64,000 nt of DNA, from the NCBI GenBank assembly GCA_001898935.1, contig MKVT01000015.1, positions 52,152 to 116,151 of the forward strand, read 5' to 3'. Origin of the DNA: Paludibacter sp. 47-17. Its GTDB lineage: Bacteria > Bacteroidota > Bacteroidia > Bacteroidales > Paludibacteraceae. The notes under the pieces were generated by a model. That model saw only the letters and a list, made by a program, of their open reading frames with translations. It was not told the DNA's origin and ran no database searches. Position numbers and translations under genes: made by a program. Positions 54,367 to 63,975 of this stretch are shown here, one piece after another (position 1 is the first letter of the stretch; each line of letters starts with the position of its first letter).

Positions 54367-55201
54367 ACTTTATTTCATCGTTGCGGCAGCGGTATTGATT
54401 TCGGCTGCAGCTGCTGCACAGAAAACCGAAAGGCTGGTGATTCTGCATACCAACGACACGCACAGTCAGATCGAGCCTACCGATGCTTCGGCCTCGCGTA
54501 ATCCGGATATGGGGGGCTATGCCCGCAGGCTGGGAGTAATCAACGAAATCAGGAAAAAAGAACCGCATGTGCTGCTGGTCGATGCGGGCGATTTTTCGCA
54601 GGGTACTCCTTACTATAATTTTTTCGGCGGCCGGCTGGAGGTGAAAGGCTACAACCAGATGCAATACGATGCTACAGCGTTGGGGAATCACGAGTTCGAC
54701 AATGGTATGGATTCTCTGGCCACGATATTGGCCCTGAAAAATTTCCCGGTGGTGGTGTCGAACTACGATGTGTCGGCATCGAAAATACGGGAGTTGGTTG
54801 AGCCCTGGCTGGTGGTGAAAAAAGGTAAGTTGAAAATAGGAATCATGGGGCTGGGGGTGGAACCAGCGGGACTCATCATGGAGAAAAACTACGAAGGTGT
54901 GGTGTACAACGACCCGGTAACTACGGCCCGGGAGGTGTCGGATTTCCTGCGCAACAAGAAAAAATGCGATCTGGTGATCTGCCTGTCGCACCTGGGCTCC
55001 GATTCGACCGATGTCAAAGTCAACGATTTCACCATCGCCCGCGCCACTACTAATATTGATGTAATTATAGGCGGGCACTCGCATTCGTTGCTCGAAAATG
55101 TAACCACTCCGAATGCTGCGGGACGGCGGGTAATGATAGCGCAAATGGGTCGCAGCGGACTTTATCTGGGCCGCATCGACCTTGAGTTTACTCAAAAATA
55201 A
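54356..55201 (+). CDS. 5'-nucleotidase metallophosphatase domain
   Basis: A 281-residue secreted protein (signal TKLYFIVAAAVLISAAAAAQ). It carries the dimetal phosphatase motifs of the UshA N-terminal domain: LVILHTNDTHSQIEP, LLVDAGDFSQGTPYYNF, DATALGNHEFDNG and the closing VIIGGHSHSLLE. It hydrolyses nucleotide 5'-phosphates or related substrates. It overlaps the gene for the C-terminal domain by 11 bases (ATGAAAACTAA), so production of the two chains is coupled. Periplasmic. Confidence 0.93.
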   Translation: MKTKLYFIVAAAVLISAAAAAQKTERLVILHTNDTHSQIEPTDASASRNPDMGGYARRLGVINEIRKKEPHVLLVDAGDFSQGTPYYNFFGGRLEVKGYNQMQYDATALGNHEFDNGMDSLATILALKNFPVVVSNYDVSASKIRELVEPWLVVKKGKLKIGIMGLGVEPAGLIMEKNYEGVVYNDPVTTAREVSDFLRNKKKCDLVICLSHLGSDSTDVKVNDFTIARATTNIDVIIGGHSHSLLENVTTPNAAGRRVMIAQMGRSGLYLGRIDLEFTQK

Positions 55202-55233
55202 TTACCTTTGCATTCATAACTGCTTTTCAACCC

Positions 55234-56685
55234 ATGCTACGACAGTCGTTAGAACAGAAGCTGCAACAAAAACTCTCGCCTGCACAGATACAGGTGATCA
55301 AAATGCTGGAGGTGCCTACGCTCGAGTTGGAGGAGCGCATCCGCCAGGAGCTGGAAGAAAATCCGGCGCTGGAGGAGGGTGCGGAACTGAACGAGGAGGA
55401 TGCCTACACGGACGACGACCTGAACGACGACGGGGGCAATAACGACGATATGGACCTGGAGGAATATATGATGGACGACGATATTCCGGATTACAGGCTT
55501 CAGGTGAACAATAGTTCGAAGGACGACAAGCGGGAGGATATCCCCTTTTCGATCGGCAAAACGTTTCACGAGCATCTGATCGAGCAGCTGGGATTGCAAT
55601 CGATAAGCGATCACCAGCGGATTGTGGCCGAATATGTAATTGGGAATATCGACGACGAGGGCTATCTTCGCCGGCCGGTGGAATCGATGGTGGACGATAT
55701 TGTGTTCCAGGCAGGCGTTCAGACCGACGAAGAGGAAGTGGAAGAGATCATCGCGATGGTGCAGGAGTTCGATCCGGCCGGGGTAGGTGCAACCACGCTT
55801 CAGGAATGTCTCAAGCTGCAGCTCGAGCGTAAAACCTATCGCCGGGAAGTGGATGTTGCACTGCAGATTATCGAAAAGTATTTCGAGGAATTTTCGAAAA
55901 AGCACTACGATAAAATTATTAAATACCTCGATATTACGGAGGATGATCTGCGCGACGCCATTACCGAAATCGCCCATCTGAATCCCAAGCCGGGTAATGC
56001 CTGGGGCGGCAATCTGCTCGAGAAATCGATGTCGGTGGTAGTGCCCGATTTCATCCTCGAAAACGATGAGGGGAAACTTCGGGTTCATCTCAACGATAGT
56101 AATATCCCCGAACTTCGGGTCAGTACGACCTATAACGAGCTTTTTCAGACCTATACCGATCAGAAAGGGGAAAAGAATGCCGCACTGAAGGATGCGGTGG
56201 TTTTTGCCAAGCAGAAAATCGATTCGGCCCGTTGGTTTATCGATGCTATTAAGCAACGGCATCAAACCCTGCTCACCACCATGCAGGCGATTGTGAACTA
56301 CCAGCGCGAGTTTTTTACCGAAGGCGACGATGTGTATATGAAGCCCATGATCCTGAAAGATATAGCCGATATTACGGGGTACGATATCTCTACCATTTCG
56401 CGGGTGAGCAATAGTAAATATATCCAGACCGAGTTTGGCGTATATCCGGTGAAATACTTCTTTTCCGAATCGATGATCAACGATTCGGGCGAAGAAGTTT
56501 CGACCCGGGAGATCAAAAAAATACTTCAGGACTGTGTGGAGAATGAAGATAAACGCAAGCCCCTGAACGACGATGCATTGGCTGATGTGTTGAAAACCAA
56601 AGGCTATCCGATTGCGCGGCGCACGGTTGCCAAATACCGCGAACAGCTCAATATACCGGTTGCCCGCTTACGTAAAGAATTATAA
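55234..56685 (+). CDS. rpoN: RNA polymerase sigma-54 factor
   Basis: A 483-residue sigma-54. Region I is the Gln/Leu-rich LRQSLEQKLQQKLSPAQIQV followed by LELEERIRQELEENPALEEG. An acidic region II spans about 50-90 (EDAYTDDDLNDDGGNNDDMD). The core-binding part contains EFDPAGVGATTLQECLKLQL. The C-terminal RpoN box reads ARRTVAKYREQLNIP. It directs transcription from -24/-12 promoters with enhancer-binding ATPases. The PAP2-like gene starts 2 bases later. Start at 55234 gives region I at the N-terminus. Confidence 0.96.
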   Translation: MLRQSLEQKLQQKLSPAQIQVIKMLEVPTLELEERIRQELEENPALEEGAELNEEDAYTDDDLNDDGGNNDDMDLEEYMMDDDIPDYRLQVNNSSKDDKREDIPFSIGKTFHEHLIEQLGLQSISDHQRIVAEYVIGNIDDEGYLRRPVESMVDDIVFQAGVQTDEEEVEEIIAMVQEFDPAGVGATTLQECLKLQLERKTYRREVDVALQIIEKYFEEFSKKHYDKIIKYLDITEDDLRDAITEIAHLNPKPGNAWGGNLLEKSMSVVVPDFILENDEGKLRVHLNDSNIPELRVSTTYNELFQTYTDQKGEKNAALKDAVVFAKQKIDSARWFIDAIKQRHQTLLTTMQAIVNYQREFFTEGDDVYMKPMILKDIADITGYDISTISRVSNSKYIQTEFGVYPVKYFFSESMINDSGEEVSTREIKKILQDCVENEDKRKPLNDDALADVLKTKGYPIARRTVAKYREQLNIPVARLRKEL

Positions 56686-56687
56686 TT

Positions 56688-57305
56688 ATGCTGAAGTTTC
56701 ACAAGGTCGTTTCGTTTGTTCTGCAGCCCCTGCTGATGCCTACTTTCGGTATCATCCTGTTGGTGATGAGTCCGCTGGGAATGTATTTCAATTCTATCTG
56801 GAAGTGGTTTGCGGTGAGTGGCACCTTCCTGTTTACGGCATTGATGCCGGCAATTCCGATTTTAATGATGCTGCGTAACGGACAAATCAAGGATTTGTAC
56901 ATATCGAAAAAGGAACAGCGTACGATGCCTTATCTGTTTTCGCTGGTGGCGTATTTTTTCTGGACCTTATTCATGTGGAGGATTCTGAAGATGCCGCTTT
57001 TCCTGGTGGGCATGGGGGTGGGTTCCACCCTATCGCTTATAGCCATATTGCTCATCAACCGGCGTTGGAAGATCAGCGCTCATCTTTCGGGAATCGGCGG
57101 ACTTACCGGTGGAATATTCGGATACTCCTATTTCCTGGGTATTAATCCTTTGGGCCTGCTCGTCGCAATGCTGGTACTATCGGCGCTTACCGCCTTATCG
57201 CGTATTGAGTTGAAAGCGCACACGCCCGGTCAAACGCTGGCGGGATTTACCGTCGGATTTCTGATGGTGTTTTTGCCTCCTGTGTTGCTGAGGCTGTTTA
57301 TGTAA
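56688..57305 (+). CDS. PAP2-like integral membrane protein
   Basis: A 205-residue protein with about six membrane segments. Motifs recall the PAP2 phosphatase family: ISKKEQRTMPY, SAHLSGIGGLTGGIFGYS and SRIELKAHTPGQTLAGF. These correspond to KxxxxxxRP, xSGH and SRxxxxxHxxxD, but the last Asp is replaced by Gln and the first block is altered. Enzymatic activity on lipid phosphates is therefore uncertain. It begins 2 bases after rpoN and is presumably co-transcribed with it; the reason is not evident. Confidence 0.7.
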   Translation: MLKFHKVVSFVLQPLLMPTFGIILLVMSPLGMYFNSIWKWFAVSGTFLFTALMPAIPILMMLRNGQIKDLYISKKEQRTMPYLFSLVAYFFWTLFMWRILKMPLFLVGMGVGSTLSLIAILLINRRWKISAHLSGIGGLTGGIFGYSYFLGINPLGLLVAMLVLSALTALSRIELKAHTPGQTLAGFTVGFLMVFLPPVLLRLFM

Positions 57306-57339
57306 CGAATGTATTATCAATTTAAAACAATAAAAAAGA

Positions 57340-58447
57340 ATGATTACAGCAGACCAACTTAAAGATGTGTTGGAGCGCGAGGACGCGCTGAGGAGGTATC
57401 TTTGACGTCGATACCAAGTTAATTCAGATTGAAGAAGAGGAAATCCGGACGCAGGCTCCGGGATTCTGGGACGATGCCAAGGCGGCAGAGGCTCAGATGA
57501 AAAAGGTGAAAGACCTGCGCAAATGGGTCGATGGCTATCATGAAGTGAAGGCTGCCGCCGACGAGCTTCAGCTGGCTTACGACTTTTACCGCGAAGAGGC
57601 AGTGACCGAGGAGGAGGTCGACACGGCATATAAATATGCTGTTGAGTTGATCGAGAACCTGGAAATGAAAAATATGCTTTCGAAAGAGGAGGACAAGCTG
57701 GGTGCTGTGGTGAAAATTGTGGCGGGTGCCGGTGGTACCGAGGCGCAGGACTGGGCCGAGATGCTGTTCCGCATGTATCAGCGTTGGGGCGAACGTCAGG
57801 GTTATAAGTGTGAAATTACCAACCTGCAGGATGGCGATGAAGCGGGGATTAAAACCGTGACAATGCAATTTGAAGGTGAAATGGCCTATGGTTATCTGAA
57901 ATCGGAAAACGGGGTGCACCGGCTGGTGCGGGTTTCGCCGTATAATGCTCAGGGTAAACGCATGACTTCGTTCAGCTCGGTGTTTGTGGTGCCTTTGGTC
58001 GACGATACCATCGAGATTGAAATTAACCCCGGCAATCTGAGTTGGGATACGTTCCGCTCGGGTGGTGCAGGCGGACAGAACGTGAATAAAGTGGAAACCG
58101 GCGTTCGCTTGTACTATAAGTTTATCAATCCGGTGACGGGCGAAAAAGACGAAATCATCATCGAAAACACCGAAAGCCGGTCGCAGTTTGGAAATAAGGA
58201 TAATGCGTTGCGTTTGCTGAAATCGCAATTGTACGAACTGGAGCTCGAAAAGCGGAGAGCTGCCACGGCCCAGGTGGAAGCCGGTAAACGGAAGATAGAG
58301 TGGGGGTCGCAGATCCGCAGCTATGTATTCGACGACCGCCGGGTAAAAGATCACCGTACCAATTACCAGACATCCAATGTGAATGCGGTAATGGACGGTG
58401 ATATCGATGCATTTATCAAAGCCTACCTGATGGAGTTTGAGGCTTAA
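57340..58447 (+). CDS. prfB: Peptide chain release factor 2 (with programmed frameshift)
   Basis: RF2 recognises UGA and UAA stop codons. Codons 1-21 from ATG 57340 (MITADQLKDVLEREDALRRY L) run into an in-frame TGA at 57403-57405. The next frame, starting with GAC at 57404, continues through the full protein to 58447. Key segments are the GGQ loop in FRSGGAGGQNVNKVETG, which triggers peptide release, and the SPYNAQGKRMTSF region. The stop-codon reading tripeptide (SPF in RF2) lies in the central domain. The gene needs +1 frameshifting to be expressed, as in most bacteria. Its end overlaps the convergent pseudouridine synthase gene by 4 bases. Confidence 0.96.
57391..57406 (+). promoter_or_regulatory. 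prfB: prfB programmed +1 frameshift site
   Basis: AGGAGG (57391-57396), a three-base gap, then CTT TGA C (57400-57406) is the classic RF2 autoregulatory slip site. Low RF2 levels make the ribosome pause at UGA and slip forward from CUU to UUU. Confidence 0.95.
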
Positions 58448-59382
58448 TGAAACAAGCTTAAAAACTTCCTCGGCACGGGAGTCTCGAAACGGATCAGTTT
58501 TTCGGTTACCGGATGGTAAAATTCCAGTAAACGGGCATGTAGCGCCACGCGTCCCAATGGATTCGTGGCGCTTCCGTATTTCTTATCGCCCGCAATCGGA
58601 TGCCCGATGCTGTGCATATGAACCCGGATCTGATTTTTCCGCCCGGTTTCAAGATTCAGTTCCAGGAGGGAATAATGCTCGTTGTTTTTGATGCGCTTGT
58701 AGTGGGTAATGGCTTGCTGTCCTCCATCGTCGGTGGCGCTCGACCGTACTTTCAACGATTTTTCGTGTTCGCTCAACCAACTTACTATTGTATCGCTTTC
58801 TTTTGCAACAGCGCCATCCACCACAGCTACATACGTTCGTCCTGTGACGGCAGTATGCCAGTTTTCCTGGAGCCGTAGCTGGATGTCCTTGCTTTTAGCA
58901 AACATCAGAATACCTGATGTTTCGCGGTCGAGGCGGTGAACCACGTACACCCGGTTGCGTTTGCTGCTTTGCTGCACATAGGTTTTCAGAATCGAAAAGG
59001 CGGTGGTTTCTTCCTTGACCCCGGTAAGCACGGTGAGCAAACCTTCCTTTTTTTCCACTACGATGATGGCATCGTCTTCGTACAGCATTTTCAGTTTAGG
59101 ATGCGATAATTCAATATTCCCGCGTGCGCTGCTTATTTCCACCACATCGCCCGTTTTCAGCTCAGTGGCATAAAAGGTGGTAACAGCGCCATTCACCATA
59201 ATCTGCCGGTGCGAAAGCATGGTTTTTACCGAATTTCGTTTCATTCCACCCATCTTATCGAGCAAAAAGGTCATTAATCCGGCCGGTTCTTTTACCTTGA
59301 TACGAGTTATATTACCGCTCGTAGGGGTCCAGCGCTTTTTTTTAGGTTGAGACGAATCTCCGGAACGTTGTTTTCCTTGCAT
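58444..59382 (-). CDS. RluA-family 23S rRNA pseudouridine synthase
   Basis: A 312-residue enzyme. Residues about 30-90 form an S4 RNA-binding domain (LMTFLLDKMGGMKRNSVKTM). The catalytic domain holds the RluA signature with the essential Asp in VVHRLDRETSGILMFAKS near residue 150, and the closing GRKNQIRVHMHSIGHPIAGD. It converts uridines in 23S rRNA (or tRNA) to pseudouridine; the exact site cannot be read. The start at 59382 gives a basic N-terminal tail. It is downstream of the peptidase gene by 1 base in the same orientation. Confidence 0.92.
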   Translation of the reverse strand: MQGKQRSGDSSQPKKKRWTPTSGNITRIKVKEPAGLMTFLLDKMGGMKRNSVKTMLSHRQIMVNGAVTTFYATELKTGDVVEISSARGNIELSHPKLKMLYEDDAIIVVEKKEGLLTVLTGVKEETTAFSILKTYVQQSSKRNRVYVVHRLDRETSGILMFAKSKDIQLRLQENWHTAVTGRTYVAVVDGAVAKESDTIVSWLSEHEKSLKVRSSATDDGGQQAITHYKRIKNNEHYSLLELNLETGRKNQIRVHMHSIGHPIAGDKKYGSATNPLGRVALHARLLEFYHPVTEKLIRFETPVPRKFLSLFH

Positions 59383-59383
59383 T

Positions 59384-60574
59384 TTACAGTTTTAATTTTT
59401 TAAGAATATCGTTGGGTACGGCATCACGATGTACAATAATATTAATGGTCTTATGCAGTACAAACGATTCGCTGGCATACCAGGTTCCTTTGTATTTGCT
59501 CTCGGTACCCCACGAGTTTTTTACCAGGTAGTACTTCGTGCCGTTCTGGTCGGTAGCAGTTCCGTAGATCTGCATGCCATGGTCGTCGGTGGTCTGGTAA
59601 TTATCGAAACCCTGCTGGCGTATTTCCTGAGTCACCTTAATTTCGGGACGCGGACCTTCCGATTTGTAAATCTTTTCTTCGATTTCCTTCTGCGTTAACC
59701 CCAGCCACTTGGCCTGGTCGCTTCCCGGCAAATCTTCTTTCTTCACAACGGGATTAATGGCAACCCCGTTGCGGCTGAATCCTTTTTCACTCACGTCCGA
59801 TCCCCAGGCGATGGTAAACCCTTTCCGGATAGCGTAGTCGAATACCCGTGCAAAGTCGTCGAGCGGGATATTATACGATTCGCCCCAGCGCCAGTTGTCG
59901 GGTATTTCGATGGCAAACGAGCTGTAGAACGGATGGTGGGTAAACGAAGTAAGCGAAACATAATCGTCCATGTTCAATCCGGTGGTCTGCATATAACTTT
60001 TCGGGCTGTATTGTTTACCTTCGTAGGTAAATTCCCGGGGAAGTTCGCCCAGATAAGCGTCCGTAATACCATGGAAAGCTTTTTTCCAGGCGGTAGAAAG
60101 TTTTCGGTTGGGGTTTTGGATAATCACATCGACAAAAGAGCGGGCAACCCGTTCGAGCTCGCTGTGGTTGTGGCGCTCTTCGCCGTAGTTCAACCCCGGC
60201 TTTACGGTTTCAGGTACGATACCGTAGTTTTTAAGTACGTACATTACATCGTGAAACGAACCTCCCTGCGCAAAATTAATCATACCATTGGTACGTACGA
60301 ACTTATCGGCTTTGTCGTTGTACGAATGATGTACGACGAACATTTCCGATAAATCGGTTTCGGGTTTGCCGAACCGGATCATTTCCGATTCGAAAAAGGC
60401 AAGGCCCGAGAAGCTCCAGCAAGTGCCGGTATTTGCCTGATTCCTGACAGGCGTAATGGGGTTCGATTTGGTGATGGTAAAGCGAAAGGTGTCGACTGCT
60501 GCGGTGTCGGCCGGAGCTGCCCACGCAAATGCCGCGCATACCGAAATGGCGGCGGTTACTAAAAATTTGTTCAT
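59384..60574 (-). CDS. Secreted C1-family cysteine peptidase (bleomycin hydrolase-like)
   Basis: A 396-residue protein with a signal peptide (NKFLVTAAISVCAAFAWAAP), supporting the start at 60574 and not a Met 18 codons upstream. Papain-like active-site blocks are seen: catalytic Cys in VRNQANTGTCWSFSGLAF, His in TDDHGMQIYGTA, and Asn in YYLVKNSWGTESKYKG. Length and insertions resemble PepC/bleomycin-hydrolase-type aminopeptidases, but here exported, probably to the periplasm. It may act on imported peptides together with the neighbouring dipeptidase gene pepD upstream. Confidence 0.9.
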   Translation of the reverse strand: MNKFLVTAAISVCAAFAWAAPADTAAVDTFRFTITKSNPITPVRNQANTGTCWSFSGLAFFESEMIRFGKPETDLSEMFVVHHSYNDKADKFVRTNGMINFAQGGSFHDVMYVLKNYGIVPETVKPGLNYGEERHNHSELERVARSFVDVIIQNPNRKLSTAWKKAFHGITDAYLGELPREFTYEGKQYSPKSYMQTTGLNMDDYVSLTSFTHHPFYSSFAIEIPDNWRWGESYNIPLDDFARVFDYAIRKGFTIAWGSDVSEKGFSRNGVAINPVVKKEDLPGSDQAKWLGLTQKEIEEKIYKSEGPRPEIKVTQEIRQQGFDNYQTTDDHGMQIYGTATDQNGTKYYLVKNSWGTESKYKGTWYASESFVLHKTINIIVHRDAVPNDILKKLKL

Positions 60575-60640
60575 ATTATAGCCGTAAAGCGAGTTGTAAA
60601 TAAGAAAAAGTGCAAGTCGAGCCTGCACTTTTTCAATTGA

Positions 60641-62101
60641 TTAGTATTTTACAGGAATATTGGCCAGTGTTTTTACCAAATAATCCCAGAATTTTTCCAC
60701 TGTAGCGATATTCACTTTTTCGTCGGGCGAGTGTGGGTAACGGATGGTAGGTCCAAACGAAATCATATCCATTTTCGGATAGTTCATTCCCAGAATTCCA
60801 CATTCGAGTCCGGCGTGGATGATCATCACCTTCGGTGTTTTACCGTAATTCTCTTCGTATACTTTGGTCATTTCCTTCAGAATGGGCGATTGCAGGTTGG
60901 GTTTCCAGCCCGGATAAGCACCACTGAATTCGACCTTTGCTCCGGCGAGTGCGAATGCACTGGCAACCATCGACGCCAATTCATCTTTGCGCGATTCCAC
61001 CGAGCTCCTGATGAGGCACTTGCATTCCACCGATGTGCCGTTCGATTTCACGATAGCCAGGTTATTCGACGTTTCCACCACCGAAGGCAGTTCGGGGATT
61101 ACCCGGAATACACCGTTCGGACAGGCTGTAACCCCGTTGATAAGGTCGTCCTGAATTTCTTCGGGAAGCAATCCGGAAGGAAGTCCGGTGGTTTCGGCGG
61201 TCAACGAAATCCCGTCTTCCACACCGGCATACTCTTCAACGAATAAAGCAGCGTACTCATCGACTAAATCGAGTACATCCCGAACACCCTCTTCGGGCAC
61301 AGTAATGACAGCAACAGCTTCACGTGGAATCGCATTACGCAGGCTGCCCCCGTCGATAGCGGCCAGGCGGGCTTCGTAACCGGCAACCGCTTCTTTCAGA
61401 AAACGGAACATTAATTTATTGGCATTGGCACGCTGCAGATGAATATCGACCCCCGAGTGTCCTCCTTTCAGTCCTTTAAGCGTAACTTTGAGAGCCACGT
61501 CGCCTTCGGGTACCGGCACTTCCGAATAGGCAAACGATACATTGGCATCGATACCACCCGCGCAACCTACGTATAATTCACCTTCGTCCTCCGAGTCCAT
61601 ATTAATAAGGATTTCGGCCTGAAGAAAACCGGGTTGTAGCCCGAACGCGCCGTGCATACCGGTTTCTTCATCGACGGTAATAAACATTTCGATGGCCGGA
61701 TGAGCTATATCGGTCGATTCGAGAACCGCCATGGCAGCCGCTACCCCGATACCGTTGTCGGCCCCGAGGGTCGTATCGCGTGCGGTAACCCACTCGCCGT
61801 CGATATAGGCATCGATCGGATCGTTTTCGAAATCGTGGGCAACACCCGAATTTTTCTGGGGCACCATGTCCATATGCGCCTGCAACACTACCGGTTTGCG
61901 GTTCTCCATTCCCGGAGTAGCCGGCTTACGAACCAGCACATTGCCAGCTTCGTCGCGAAGCGTTTCCAGCCCCAGCGATTTACCGAAGTCGGCCAGAAAA
62001 GTAGCAATCGGTTCTATTTTTCCCGATGGACGAGGAATCTGCGTCAGGCTGTAAAAATGTTTCCACAGCAATTGCGGTGCAAGTTGTTGGATAGTATTCA
62101 T
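60641..62101 (-). CDS. pepD: Aminoacyl-histidine dipeptidase
   Basis: A 486-residue M20-family zinc dipeptidase. Metal ligands are recognisable: VLQAHMDMVPQKNSG (His, near residue 78), LGADNGIGVAAAM (bridging Asp), the catalytic Glu pair in TVDEETGMHGAFGL, NMDSEDEGEL (Asp) and HAGLECGILG (His, near residue 450). PepD removes C-terminal His or cleaves other dipeptides in the cytosol. The start at 62101 (MNTIQQLAPQLLWKHF) is the family N-terminus. The gene precedes the cysteine peptidase, 66 bases away. Confidence 0.93.
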   Translation of the reverse strand: MNTIQQLAPQLLWKHFYSLTQIPRPSGKIEPIATFLADFGKSLGLETLRDEAGNVLVRKPATPGMENRKPVVLQAHMDMVPQKNSGVAHDFENDPIDAYIDGEWVTARDTTLGADNGIGVAAAMAVLESTDIAHPAIEMFITVDEETGMHGAFGLQPGFLQAEILINMDSEDEGELYVGCAGGIDANVSFAYSEVPVPEGDVALKVTLKGLKGGHSGVDIHLQRANANKLMFRFLKEAVAGYEARLAAIDGGSLRNAIPREAVAVITVPEEGVRDVLDLVDEYAALFVEEYAGVEDGISLTAETTGLPSGLLPEEIQDDLINGVTACPNGVFRVIPELPSVVETSNNLAIVKSNGTSVECKCLIRSSVESRKDELASMVASAFALAGAKVEFSGAYPGWKPNLQSPILKEMTKVYEENYGKTPKVMIIHAGLECGILGMNYPKMDMISFGPTIRYPHSPDEKVNIATVEKFWDYLVKTLANIPVKY

Positions 62102-62340
62102 AATTTGTATAAAATATTTGTTTGAATGCAAATATCATCATTTTTTTGGAAAGCACCAAGAATCGGGACACGGGTATTTTGAAAGCGCCCTTATCGCGAT
62201 TCCGGGCTCCTGACTCGTGAGATACTTCTATTAAAGAAATTTTTCTGTAATCCTGAGGTTTTTCCAAAAATTAGATGTAATTTTGCGCTTAAATTTAAAA
62301 CACTAACCACGCAAGGTTAAATGGCTGCAGTATAGATATT

Positions 62341-62348
62341 TAATTTTG
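62341..62348 (+). promoter_or_regulatory. Candidate -7 element for the CoA-transferase gene
   Basis: TAATTTTG at 62341-62348 fits TAnnTTTG, 20 bases before the start codon. An identical 8-mer at 62278-62285 could be a second promoter. Neither has a clear TTTG at -33. Confidence 0.4.
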
Positions 62349-62368
62349 CAAATTTTATTTAATAAGAT

Positions 62369-63865
62369 ATGTCAAGGTACAAATTTGTAACAGCTGAAGA
62401 AGCAGCAAGCTTAGTGAACAATGGCGATGCAGTGGGATTTAGCGGTTTTACGCCGGCCGGTTCGCCTAAGTCGGTGCCGACCGCGATAGCCAAACGGGCC
62501 GAAGAGTTGCATGCGCAGGGTAAAGAGTTTAAGATCGGGATCTATACCGGAGCATCGACAGGCGATTCGCTCGACGGTGCGCTGGCACGTGCCAACGCAG
62601 TGCTTTTCCGCACTCCCTATCAGTCGAACCGCGATTTGCGCGATGCATTGAACACTGATCATGCTCCCTATTTCGATATGCACTTATCGTCGATAGCTCC
62701 GCATCTTCGTTTTGGCTTTATGCCCAAACCGCGTGTTGCCGTTATCGAAGCTTGCGATTTGACCGACGACGGCGAGATCGTACTAACTACCGGTGTGGGT
62801 ATTTCGCCTACCATTGCCCGCCTGGCCGACATTATTATTATAGAGCTTAACCGGAAGCATCCGAAAGAGCTGCGCGGACTTCACGATATTTTCGAACCCC
62901 TGGATCCTCCTCATCGCTTGCCTCTGACGTTAATGCATCCTGCCGATCGCATGGGATCGCCGGTATTGAAGGTCGATCCTTCGAAAATTGCCTGTGTTGT
63001 GGAGACTTTCCTCGACGACGAAGTAGGAGGTTTTGCCCCTACCGACGAAGTGACCGATAAAATTGGTCAGAACGTGGCCAACTTTCTGGCGGGTGAGTTG
63101 AAGGCCGGACGTATTCCGCAGGAGTTCCTTCCTATTCAGTCGGGCGTAGGCAATATTGCCAACGCGGTGATGGCTTCGCTGGGTACCAATCCCGATATTC
63201 CGAACTTTAAAATGTATACCGAGGTGATTCAGGATTCGGTGATCGAATTGATTCGCCAGGGAAAGGTGACGTTCGCAAGCGGATGCTCGCTTACGATTAC
63301 TACACCGGTGCTGCAGTCGATTTACGAAAATCTTGAATTCTTCCGCGATAAACTGGTGCTTCGTCCGCAGGAGATGTCGAACAGCCCCGAATTGGCACGC
63401 CGCCTGGGCCTGATTACCATTAATACCGCCTTGGAAGCCGATATTTTCGGGAATGTGAACAGTACTCACGTAATGGGAGCCAAGATGATGAACGGTATCG
63501 GTGGCTCGGCCGACTTTACCCGGAGCGCTTATATATCCATATTTACTACCCCTTCGACGGCAAAAGGAGGAAAAATCTCGGCAATCGTGCCCATGGTTTC
63601 GCACGTCGACCAGAACGAACACTCGGTAAATGTGATCATCACCGAGCATGGAGTTGCCGATTTGCGCGGAAAATGTCCGATCGATCGTGCCGAAACCATC
63701 ATCGAAAACTGTGTCGATCCTATTTATCGTCCTATGTTACGCGAATATTTAGCCCTCTCGGGACCGTCGCATACCCCTCAAACTCTTCGTGCCTGTTTTG
63801 GAATGCACCTTACTTTTCAGAAGACCGGCAATATGCTTGACACGAAGTGGGAAGATTTTAAATAA
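62369..63865 (+). CDS. Acetyl-CoA hydrolase/transferase family protein (succinate CoA-transferase-like)
   Basis: A 498-residue class I CoA-transferase. The N-terminal half has GDAVGFSGFTPAGSPKSVPT and IYTGASTGDSLDGAL. The C-terminal half carries the catalytic Glu in FKMYTEVIQDSVIEL near residue 293 and the glycine-rich GIGGSADFTRSAYISIF oxyanion segment. Members move CoA between succinate and acetate (as in AarC or Cat1) or hydrolyse acetyl-CoA. In a fermentative Bacteroidota this suits acetate or propionate production. A strong hairpin follows. Confidence 0.9.
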   Translation: MSRYKFVTAEEAASLVNNGDAVGFSGFTPAGSPKSVPTAIAKRAEELHAQGKEFKIGIYTGASTGDSLDGALARANAVLFRTPYQSNRDLRDALNTDHAPYFDMHLSSIAPHLRFGFMPKPRVAVIEACDLTDDGEIVLTTGVGISPTIARLADIIIIELNRKHPKELRGLHDIFEPLDPPHRLPLTLMHPADRMGSPVLKVDPSKIACVVETFLDDEVGGFAPTDEVTDKIGQNVANFLAGELKAGRIPQEFLPIQSGVGNIANAVMASLGTNPDIPNFKMYTEVIQDSVIELIRQGKVTFASGCSLTITTPVLQSIYENLEFFRDKLVLRPQEMSNSPELARRLGLITINTALEADIFGNVNSTHVMGAKMMNGIGGSADFTRSAYISIFTTPSTAKGGKISAIVPMVSHVDQNEHSVNVIITEHGVADLRGKCPIDRAETIIENCVDPIYRPMLREYLALSGPSHTPQTLRACFGMHLTFQKTGNMLDTKWEDFK

Positions 63866-63893
63866 TTATAACAAATAGATGCGGTTGATTATC

Positions 63894-63945
63894 AACGTTT
63901 TGAGAAAAATTTATGTTTTATAGCACATTTTTTTCTCAAAACGTT
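63894..63945 (+). terminator. Strong terminator after the CoA-transferase gene
   Basis: AACGTTTTGAGAAAAA at 63894-63909 pairs in all 16 positions with TTTTTCTCAAAACGTT at 63930-63945, across a 20-base loop. Confidence 0.75.
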
Positions 63946-63975
63946 TGGATAAGAAAAAAAAAGTATCTACTTTTG
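63944..63975 (+). promoter_or_regulatory. Consensus promoter at the right edge
   Basis: TTTG at 63944-63947, exactly 20 bases, then TACTTTTG at 63968-63975 match the Bacteroidota consensus. It overlaps the end of the terminator and drives a gene beyond the window. Confidence 0.7.
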
